Of a stretch of DNA of 64,000 nt, positions 56,284 to 64,000 are shown in pieces (position 1 is the stretch's first letter; every line of letters begins with the position of its first letter). The translations under genes were made by a program, and so were the position numbers. Below the pieces are notes generated by a model, which did not search any database, had not been told where the DNA came from, and worked only from the letters and a program-made list of their open reading frames with translations. The stretch lies in the NCBI GenBank assembly GCA_030028905.1, contig JALDYZ010000005.1, positions 62,001 to 126,000 of the forward strand, read 5' to 3'. The DNA comes from Ferirhizobium litorale. GTDB taxonomy: Bacteria; Pseudomonadota; Alphaproteobacteria; Rhizobiales; Rhizobiaceae.

Positions 56284-59200
56284 ATGAACATATCAAGGTT
56301 TTTCGTGGACCGCCCGGTCTTTGCCGGCGTCCTCTCCATACTGATCGTGGTTGCCGGCCTGATCGGCATGCGGTCGCTGCCGATCTCCGAATACCCGAAC
56401 GTGGTACCGCCGTCGGTCGTGGTGCGGGCCGTCTATCCTGGCGCCAACCCGACGGTGATTGCCGAGACGGTCGCTACCCCGCTCGAAGAGCAGGTGAACG
56501 GCGTCGAGGACATGCTCTACATGTCGAGTCAGGCGACGTCTGACGGGGTGCTGACGCTCACCGTCACCTTCAAGCTCGGCACCGATCCCGACAAGGCGCA
56601 GCAGCTGGTGCAGAACCGCGTGTCGCAGGCCGAACCGCGCCTGCCGGCGGAAGTGCGTGCCCTCGGTATCACCACGGTCAAGAGCTCGCCCGACTTCATT
56701 ATGGTCGTCAATCTGGTGTCGGATGACGACCGCTACGACATCACCTACCTGCGCAACTATGCAACGCTGAACGTCAAGGACCGGCTCGCCCGCATCGAGG
56801 GCGTTGGCCAGGTGCAGGTCTTCGGCGCTGGCGATTACTCCATGCGTGTCTGGATCGATCCGCAAAAGGCCGCCGAACATGGGCTGGCCGCAAGCGACAT
56901 CAGCAACGCGATCCGTTCGCAGAACGTCCAGGCCGCGGCCGGCATCATCGGCGCGTCGCCGAGCCAGCCGGGCGTCGACCTGCAGCTCAACGTCAATGCC
57001 CAGGGGCGTTTGAAAACGCCCGAGGAGTTCGGCAACATCATCGTCAAGAGCGGCGCGAATGGCGAGATCACCAGGTTGCGCGACGTGGCCCGGATCGAGC
57101 TCGGCGCTGCCGACTATACCCTGCGCTCGCTGCTCGACGGCAAGCCGGCCGTCGCCGTCGCAGTCCTGCAGGCGCCTGGTTCGAATGCCATTGAGATCGC
57201 CGACAACGTCCGCGCAACGATGGACGAACTGCAGTTGGCGATGCCGGAGGGAGTCAAGTACGACATCGTCTACGACACGACCAAGTTCGTGCGTGCCTCG
57301 ATCGAGAAAGTCGTGGACACCCTGCTCGAGGCAATCGCGCTCGTCGTTCTGGTCGTGATCATCTTCCTGCAGACCTGGCGGGCGTCGATCATCCCGCTGC
57401 TTGCGGTTCCCGTGTCGATCATAGGCACGTTCGCGGTCATGTACGCCTTCGGCTTCTCGATCAACGCGCTGACGCTGTTCGGGCTCGTGCTGGCGATCGG
57501 TATCGTCGTCGACGACGCGATTGTGGTGGTGGAGAATGTCGAGCGTAACATCGAAAACGGCCTCAGTCCGCGCGAGGCGACCTATCGCGCCATGAAGGAA
57601 GTCTCCGGCCCGATCATCGCGATCGCACTTGTGCTGGTCGCGGTGTTCGTGCCGCTCGCCTTCATCAGCGGCCTGTCCGGCCAGTTCTACCGGCAGTTCG
57701 CGTTGACGATCGCCATTTCGACCGTCATCTCGGCCATCAATTCGCTGACGCTTTCGCCGGCGCTCGCCGCATTGCTGCTCAAGGACCACCATGCACCGAA
57801 GGACTGGTTGACGCGGTTCATGGATCGGGTGTTCGGCTGGTTCTTCCGCGGGTTCAACCGCGTGTTCGGCGCCGCCTCAAACGGCTATGGCCGCACGATA
57901 GGAGGGCTGCTTTCGCGCAAGAGCCTGGTAATGGTCATTTACCTGGCGCTCGTCGGCGCGACCTACGGCATGTTCAATGCCGTGCCGAGCGGCTTCGTGC
58001 CGGCGCAGGACAAGCAGTATCTGATCGGCTTTGCCCAGCTACCCGACGGCGCAACGCTCGATCGCACCGAGCAGGTGATCAAGAGAATGACCGACATCGC
58101 GCTGGAACAGCCGGGCGTCAAGAACGCCATTTCCTTCTCGGGCCTGTCGATCAACGGCTTCACCATCGGCTCCAATGCCGGCATCGTCTTCGCAATCCTC
58201 GACGACTTCGAGCACCGCAAGTCGCCGGAGCTCTCTGGCGGCGCGATCGCCATGGCGCTGAACCAGAAATATGCCGGTATCCAGGACGCGTTCATCGCCA
58301 TGTTCCCGCCGCCGCCGGTCAACGGTCTCGGCACGACGGGCGGCTTCAAGTTGCAGATCGAGGATCGCGCCGGCCTCGGCTACCAGACGCTCGACGAGGC
58401 GACCAAGGCGGTCATCGCCAAAGCCTACCAGACACCGGAGCTCGCCGGCATCTTCTCGAGCTTCCAGATCAACGTGCCGCAGCTCTTTGCCGACCTCGAC
58501 CGCGCCAAGGCCGAACAACTCGGCGTCTCGGTGACCGACGTCTTCGAAACGCTGCAGATCTATCTCGGTTCGCTGTACGTCAACGATTTCAACGCCTTCG
58601 GTCGCACCTACAGCGTGCGGGTGCAGGCGGACGCGCAGTTCCGTGCCAAACCCGAGAACATCGGCCAGTTGAAGGTGCGCTCGCAGTCCGGCGAGATGAT
58701 CCCGCTCTCCGCACTCCTCAAGGTTGACGCACAGACCGGCCCGGAACGCACGACCCGCTACAATGGGTTCCTTGCCGCCGACATCAATGGCGGACCGGCG
58801 CCGGGCTATTCTTCTGGCCAGGCACAGGCGGCGATCGAGAAGATCCTGAAGGAAACGCTGCCCGCCGGCATCGACTTCGAATGGACGGACCTGACCTACC
58901 AGCAGATCCTCGCCGGCAATTCGAGCGTTGTCGTCTTCCCGCTGGCGCTGCTGCTCGTCTATCTCGTACTTGCGGCGCAATATGAGAGCCTGGTCTTGCC
59001 GCTGGCGATCATCATGATCGTACCGATGGGCGTGCTTGCCGCCTTGACAGGGGTCTGGCTCACGGGAGGGGACAACAACATCTTCACCCAGATCGGCCTT
59101 GTCGTCCTTGTGGGTCTCTCGGCGAAGAACGCGATCCTGATCGTGGAATTCGCCCGCGAGTTGGAGTTCGAAGGCCGCACGCCTTTCCAGGCGGCGGTCG

Positions 59201-59460
59201 AGGCCAGCCGGTTGCGCCTTCGCCCGATCCTGATGACGTCAATGGCCTTCATCATGGGTGTGGTTCCGTTGGTCTTTTCCACCGGTGCCGGCTCGGAGAT
59301 GCGCGTGGCCATGGGTATCGCGGTCTTCTCCGGCATGATCGGTGTGACCTTCTTCGGCATCTTCATGACGCCGGTGTTCTACATGCTGGCCCGCAAGCTG
59401 ACCGGCAGCAGGCCGCTCCGGCACACGGTGACGGAACCGTCGCCGGCGCCCGCCGAGTGA
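56284..59460 (+). CDS. RND efflux pump, HAE1 family
   Basis: A 1058-residue inner-membrane proton-driven exporter of hydrophobic or amphiphilic compounds, 12 transmembrane helices with two large periplasmic loops. The proton-relay pair is in VDDAIVVVENVERNIENG (Asp-Asp near residue 409); other blocks are MNISRFFVDRPVFAGVLSI, VPPSVVVRAVYPGANPTVIAETVATPLEEQVNG and VGLSAKNAILIVEFARELEFEGR. Substrate cannot be read. ATG 56284 follows GAGAGGG. No outer-membrane TolC-type gene follows; a terminator does. Confidence 0.94.
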   Translation: MNISRFFVDRPVFAGVLSILIVVAGLIGMRSLPISEYPNVVPPSVVVRAVYPGANPTVIAETVATPLEEQVNGVEDMLYMSSQATSDGVLTLTVTFKLGTDPDKAQQLVQNRVSQAEPRLPAEVRALGITTVKSSPDFIMVVNLVSDDDRYDITYLRNYATLNVKDRLARIEGVGQVQVFGAGDYSMRVWIDPQKAAEHGLAASDISNAIRSQNVQAAAGIIGASPSQPGVDLQLNVNAQGRLKTPEEFGNIIVKSGANGEITRLRDVARIELGAADYTLRSLLDGKPAVAVAVLQAPGSNAIEIADNVRATMDELQLAMPEGVKYDIVYDTTKFVRASIEKVVDTLLEAIALVVLVVIIFLQTWRASIIPLLAVPVSIIGTFAVMYAFGFSINALTLFGLVLAIGIVVDDAIVVVENVERNIENGLSPREATYRAMKEVSGPIIAIALVLVAVFVPLAFISGLSGQFYRQFALTIAISTVISAINSLTLSPALAALLLKDHHAPKDWLTRFMDRVFGWFFRGFNRVFGAASNGYGRTIGGLLSRKSLVMVIYLALVGATYGMFNAVPSGFVPAQDKQYLIGFAQLPDGATLDRTEQVIKRMTDIALEQPGVKNAISFSGLSINGFTIGSNAGIVFAILDDFEHRKSPELSGGAIAMALNQKYAGIQDAFIAMFPPPPVNGLGTTGGFKLQIEDRAGLGYQTLDEATKAVIAKAYQTPELAGIFSSFQINVPQLFADLDRAKAEQLGVSVTDVFETLQIYLGSLYVNDFNAFGRTYSVRVQADAQFRAKPENIGQLKVRSQSGEMIPLSALLKVDAQTGPERTTRYNGFLAADINGGPAPGYSSGQAQAAIEKILKETLPAGIDFEWTDLTYQQILAGNSSVVVFPLALLLVYLVLAAQYESLVLPLAIIMIVPMGVLAALTGVWLTGGDNNIFTQIGLVVLVGLSAKNAILIVEFARELEFEGRTPFQAAVEASRLRLRPILMTSMAFIMGVVPLVFSTGAGSEMRVAMGIAVFSGMIGVTFFGIFMTPVFYMLARKLTGSRPLRHTVTEPSPAPAE

Positions 59461-59480
59461 TGGTGTAGTGCAACTACCGG

Positions 59481-59510
59481 AAAGGCGGGTGGAGCGATCC
59501 ACCCGCCTTT
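59481..59510. terminator. strong bidirectional terminator between RND pump and thiD
   Basis: A 13-bp perfect stem, AAAGGCGGGTGGA (59481-59493) and its complement (59498-59510), with a 4-base loop GCGA, flanked by A and T runs. It lies between the convergent stops at 59460 and 59523. Confidence 0.9.
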
Positions 59511-59522
59511 TCCTTGTGCGGT

Positions 59523-60287
59523 TCAGGACGCCACATGGGCTTCGAGCTTCGTATTCAGGTAGCCCTTGGCCGCACCGATGGCCGCCGCCACGTCAAGCCC
59601 ACCCGCGAGCCCTGCGGCGATGGCGCTCGACAGCATGCAGCCGGTGCCACGCATCGTGACCGGCAGGCGAGGCGCAGCGAAGCGGCACGGCTGAGCATCA
59701 CGGGTGACGAGAATGTCGATCGCCGCATGTCCCGCAGCGTGACCGCCCTTGACGAGAACAGCCGCCGCCCCGGTCGCCAGCATCCTGCCGGCTTGCCGGA
59801 TCGCGGCTTCCTCGCCTTCAGCCTGTCCGGTCGCCCCGGCGAGCCGGGCAAGCTCCGGCAGGTTCGGCGTCAGCAACATACAACGCGGGAACAACAGTTC
59901 ACGCAACTGGTCGAGCCCGCCCGCTTCGAGCAGGGAGGCACCGGAGGAGGCCGCCAGTACCGGGTCGAGCACGACAGGAACCGTCGGATGATCGGCGAGC
60001 ACGCATGCCACCGCGGCAATCGTTTCGCCGCCTGCGAGCATGCCGATCTTGATTGCTGCCACGTCGTTGGATGCGATCGCGGCGCGCATCTGGTCTGCGA
60101 CGATTTCGGGCGGGAGCGAAGCGATGCGACGCACCTCGTCATGGGTCTGCACCGTCACGGCGGCGACTGCCACGCAACTCCTCAAACCATGCGCCGCGAT
60201 CGTCTCGATGTCGCGCGCGATGCCCGCCCCGCCCGAGGAATCGGAACCGGCGACGACCAGAACGTGCCGTTCCCCGTTCAACGCCAT
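59523..60287 (-). CDS. thiD: hydroxymethylpyrimidine/phosphomethylpyrimidine kinase
   Basis: A 254-residue ribokinase-fold kinase that phosphorylates HMP and HMP-P in thiamine synthesis. Visible are VVAGSDSSGGAGIARDIETIAAHG (substrate loop), LDPVLAASSG, LTPNLPE and the C-terminal VTMRGTGCMLSSAIAAGLAGG anion hole with the catalytic residues. ATG 60287 overlaps the thiE stop by 10 bp. It is the last gene of the thi operon, before the terminator. Confidence 0.94.
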   Translation of the reverse strand: MALNGERHVLVVAGSDSSGGAGIARDIETIAAHGLRSCVAVAAVTVQTHDEVRRIASLPPEIVADQMRAAIASNDVAAIKIGMLAGGETIAAVACVLADHPTVPVVLDPVLAASSGASLLEAGGLDQLRELLFPRCMLLTPNLPELARLAGATGQAEGEEAAIRQAGRMLATGAAAVLVKGGHAAGHAAIDILVTRDAQPCRFAAPRLPVTMRGTGCMLSSAIAAGLAGGLDVAAAIGAAKGYLNTKLEAHVAS

Positions 60288-60883
60288 TCGGCCGTCCTTT
60301 CGATCCACTCGCGCGTGCGCGCTTCCGGGTCGGCATTGAGCGTAATATCGGTGACGACGGCAGCGCTGTCCGCTCCATGGGCAAAGACGCCCTCCAGCCT
60401 CTCGACGGTGAGCCCGCCGATCGCCACCAGCGGCAGGCGACCGACGCGGTCCTTCCAGAGGCGAATCTTCTCCAGCCCTTGCGGTTCCCACTTCATCGCC
60501 TTCAGGATGGTCGGATAGACCGGCCCGAGGGCAACGTAGTCGGGCGTCGCCGCGAGCGCAGTCTCCAGTTCGGCATTGTCGTGGGTGGAGAGGCCGAGCT
60601 TCAGCCCGGCTGCGCGGATAGCTTCGACATCGACCTCTTCCAGATCCTCCTGGCCGAGATGCACGAAATCGCAGCCCTCGTCGACGGCGATCCGCCAGTA
60701 GTCGTTGACGATCAGCTGGCAGCCATGCAACGCGCAGACCGCTTTGGAACGGCGGATTTCGCCCCGCAGCGCGTGCTCCGGCATATTCTTGACGCGCAGT
60801 TGCACCAGCTTGACACCGAGCGGCACCAGCCGCTCGATCCAGTCGGCGCTGTCGACGATGAGGTAGAAGGGATCGAGCTTCAT
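60278..60883 (-). CDS. thiE: thiamine-phosphate synthase
   Basis: A 201-residue TIM-barrel enzyme joining HMP-PP and the thiazole phosphate. Motifs: LQLRVKN ([13 protein letters not shown]), [33 protein letters not shown] and VAIGGLT. It overlaps thiG by ATGA and thiD by 10 bp. The N-terminus is short and starts [20 protein letters not shown]. Confidence 0.94.
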   Translation of the reverse strand: MKLDPFYLIVDSADWIERLVPLGVKLVQLRVKNMPEHALRGEIRRSKAVCALHGCQLIVNDYWRIAVDEGCDFVHLGQEDLEEVDVEAIRAAGLKLGLSTHDNAELETALAATPDYVALGPVYPTILKAMKWEPQGLEKIRLWKDRVGRLPLVAIGGLTVERLEGVFAHGADSAAVVTDITLNADPEARTREWIERTAEWR

Positions 60884-61653
60884 GCGAACACGGCCTTTCC
60901 GATGACGGGCGTTGAGGGCACGGCCATGTCGCGCGGTTCGAGCATGCCGGCATGATAGGCCTCGTGTCCGGCCTCGACCGCCCTGGCGAACGCGCCCGCC
61001 ATGGCCGCCGGATCGCTCGCGCCCGCGACGGCGGTGTTGAGCAGTACGGCATCGTAGCCGAGCTCCATCACCGTTGCCGCATGCGACGGGCGGCCGATGC
61101 CGGCATCGACGATCAGGGGCACGTCGGGGAAATGGCCCCGCAGGGTGCGGAGCGCCGTCAGGTTCAGCGGTCCGGCAGCACTGCCGATCGGCGCGCACCA
61201 GGGCATCAGCACCTTGCAGCCCGCTTCCAGCAGTTTTTCGGCGACGACGAGATCGTCGGTCGTGTAGGGGAACACCTCGAAGCCCTCAGCGGTCAGGATA
61301 CGCGCCGCCTCGACCAGCGAGAACACATCCGGCTGCAGCGTATCGTGGTGGCCGATCACCTCCAGCTTGATCCAGTTCGTTGCAAAGACCTCGCGCGCCA
61401 TCTTCGCCGTCAGCACCGCCTCGGAGACGCTGTGGCAGCCCGCCGTATTGGGCAGGACGCGGACGCCGAGATCGCGGATCATCTCGAAGAAGACGCCGCC
61501 TGTCTTGCCGCTGGCGGTCTCCCGCCTGAGCGAGACGGTGACGATCCGCGTTTCCGATCGCCGGATGGCTTCGGCAAGCACCGCGGGCGAGGGATAGCGC
61601 GCCGTGCCGAGCAGAAGCCGCGATGAAATGGTGGTGCCGTATAATTCGAGCAT
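60880..61653 (-). CDS. thiG: thiazole synthase
   Basis: A 257-residue TIM barrel that condenses the ThiS thiocarboxylate, dehydroglycine and deoxyxylulose phosphate into the thiazole. Motifs: [22 protein letters not shown] (Schiff-base region near [22 protein letters not shown]), [34 protein letters not shown] 61653 lies one base before the thiS stop, leaving no gap; a longer frame to 61728 is not needed. Confidence 0.94.
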   Translation of the reverse strand: MLELYGTTISSRLLLGTARYPSPAVLAEAIRRSETRIVTVSLRRETASGKTGGVFFEMIRDLGVRVLPNTAGCHSVSEAVLTAKMAREVFATNWIKLEVIGHHDTLQPDVFSLVEAARILTAEGFEVFPYTTDDLVVAEKLLEAGCKVLMPWCAPIGSAAGPLNLTALRTLRGHFPDVPLIVDAGIGRPSHAATVMELGYDAVLLNTAVAGASDPAAMAGAFARAVEAGHEAYHAGMLEPRDMAVPSTPVIGKAVFA

Positions 61654-61654
61654 G

Positions 61655-61852
61655 TCAGCCTCCCTGCATCGGCGACAGGATCTCGATCCGGTCGCTGTCG
61701 TTGAGTTCGAAACGCGCACGCTCGTCACGATGGACGAGCTCGCCGTTGACGGCCGTGGCGAGCCATTCGCCCTCGTATTCCAGAAGCGCCAGCAGCTCGG
61801 AAAGCGTCGCGGATGCGACCTCCCGGGTCTCGCCGTTGATGGTCAGTCTCAT
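61655..61852 (-). CDS. thiS: sulfur-carrier protein ThiS
   Basis: A 65-residue ubiquitin-fold protein ([20 protein letters not shown]...) ending in Gly-Gly (SPMQGG), the residue that is adenylated and carries the sulfur. ATG 61852 overlaps the thiO stop (ATGA); its stop is next to thiG. Confidence 0.93.
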   Translation of the reverse strand: MRLTINGETREVASATLSELLALLEYEGEWLATAVNGELVHRDERARFELNDSDRIEILSPMQGG

Positions 61853-62823
61853 GGGAAATTCCTCTCTTTCGGCTGTTCGGCGAACACGGCTTCGGCCGCC
61901 TCGCGCGCCATGGCGGGCGCCAGCAGGAAGCCGTGGCGGTAGAGGCCGTTGATGGCGATGGTCCTGCCCGCGGTGACGACGCGCGGAAAATTGTCGGCGA
62001 AGGCGGGCCGGACACCCGTTCCGGTCTCGGCAACGGTCGCCTCCGCGAAGGCCGGGTGCAGCGTGTAGGCGGCGTTCAGCAGTTCCATCAGCGAGCGTGC
62101 GGTGATCGGCCCGTCGTTGTCGGCCTCTATCATCGTCGCACCGACCATAAAGAGCCCGTCGCCGCGCGGCACGATATAGACCGGGATGCGCGGATGCAGC
62201 AGCCGGACGGGTCGGACAAGCTCGATCTCGGCACTCCTGAGATAAAGCATCTCGCCGCGGACCCCGCGCAGTCCCCCAAGATCGGCAATCCGCGCCGCGC
62301 CGGTGCAATCGAGGATGCGGTCGAACGCACCCTCCGACTGCGCCTCTTCGACGAGCCGCACGCCAGCCGCAGTCAGTTTGTCTCGAAGCGCCTTCAACAC
62401 CCGGCGCGGGTCGAGATGCGCTTCGCGCGGAAAGAAGAGCGCCAGCCGGAACCGCCCCGCGAGGGCGGGCTCGAGCGCAGCGATTTCCTCCTCGCCGAGC
62501 CATTCATGGCCGGACGTGCGGGCCGCGAAGCGCTTCAGCTCCGAGACGTCGCGCGGCGGTGCGACGACCAGCGTTCCCTTGCGATGCACCTCGCCCGGAA
62601 GCGCGACTGCCCACCAGTCGGCCGCGCCTCCGCCGTACTGGAGCACGGCCTCGTCGGCACTCTCACGCTCGCACCAGGGCGCGAGCATGCCGCCGGCAAA
62701 CCAGGAGGCAGCGTTGCTGAAATCCGGTCGCGGATCGACGACTGTCACCTCCGCCCCTCGGACAGCAAGTTCGTGGGCCGCTGCGAGGCCGGCAACGCCG
62801 GCCCCCTTGACGAGAATGCGCAT
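61849..62823 (-). CDS. thiO: glycine oxidase (thiazole synthesis)
   Basis: A 324-residue FAD-dependent amine oxidase that makes dehydroglycine for ThiG. Dinucleotide-binding motif VKGAGVAGLAAAHELAVRGAEVTVVDP; ASWFAGGMLAPWCE is typical of ThiO; C-terminal GLYRHGFLLAPAMA. ATG 62823 is one base after the thiC stop. Gene order thiC-O-S-G-E-D is the rhizobial one. Confidence 0.92.
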   Translation of the reverse strand: MRILVKGAGVAGLAAAHELAVRGAEVTVVDPRPDFSNAASWFAGGMLAPWCERESADEAVLQYGGGAADWWAVALPGEVHRKGTLVVAPPRDVSELKRFAARTSGHEWLGEEEIAALEPALAGRFRLALFFPREAHLDPRRVLKALRDKLTAAGVRLVEEAQSEGAFDRILDCTGAARIADLGGLRGVRGEMLYLRSAEIELVRPVRLLHPRIPVYIVPRGDGLFMVGATMIEADNDGPITARSLMELLNAAYTLHPAFAEATVAETGTGVRPAFADNFPRVVTAGRTIAINGLYRHGFLLAPAMAREAAEAVFAEQPKERNFP

Positions 62824-62824
62824 C

Positions 62825-64000
<1,176 letters not shown>

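Overview
The window looks like chromosome or megaplasmid DNA from an alphaproteobacterium of the Rhizobiales, most likely Rhizobium, Sinorhizobium/Ensifer or Agrobacterium. The evidence is the high G+C content, the rhizobial cellulose cluster with bcsN, PutA paired with an Lrp-type PutR, two Ku genes with LigD, and the gene order thiCOSGED. The genus is inferred from gene order, not from a marker gene.

Layout. 1-6.6 kb: the end of a peptide-type ABC importer operon (permease fragment, two ATPases, Tat-exported binding protein) running into a Rieske oxygenase and an MttB-family methyltransferase. This looks like uptake and N-demethylation of a quaternary amine. 6.6-9.3 kb: divergent MerR regulator and P1B metal-efflux ATPase with a clear MerR-type operator between them. 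9.4-13.5 kb: HAD-IIA phosphatase, membrane diguanylate cyclase, and an RTX-type secreted protein with a beta-solenoid-like repeat region. 13.5-22.6 kb (minus strand): cellulose cluster bcsN, bcsA, bcsB, bcsZ and a TPR protein. The last four are chained by ATGA overlaps. 22.9-27.8 kb: a small haem-oxidase-like membrane protein, then putA divergent from putR. 27.9-29.5 kb: a glutathione S-transferase and a first Ku.

29.5-40.0 kb: a visibly AT-richer island of surface-glycan genes. It holds an SGNH-like protein, a 1201-residue fusion (KpsC-like domain, GT2 and sulfotransferase), a KpsS-like protein, a GT4 glycosyltransferase carrying a 36-bp perfect palindrome, two further sulfotransferase-like genes and an 87-residue Arg-rich protein. 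It is flanked by NHEJ genes: ku on the left, ligD-ku on the right. It is the best candidate here for an undescribed system, a sulfated and possibly Kdo-linked surface polysaccharide.

43.7-50.2 kb: a minus-strand set of polar amino-acid-type ABC transporter, SDR and L-2-hydroxyglutarate oxidase, divergent from gamma-glutamyltransferase. 50.6-53.0 kb: a DUF3300/DUF2950 pair. 53.0-59.5 kb: LysR regulator divergent from a degenerate alpha/beta hydrolase and an RND efflux adaptor-pump pair, closed by a strong terminator. 59.5-64.0 kb: thiamine operon thiC (cut by the window edge), thiO, thiS, thiG, thiE, thiD on the minus strand. I see no tRNA, rRNA, CRISPR array, integrase or transposase in the window.
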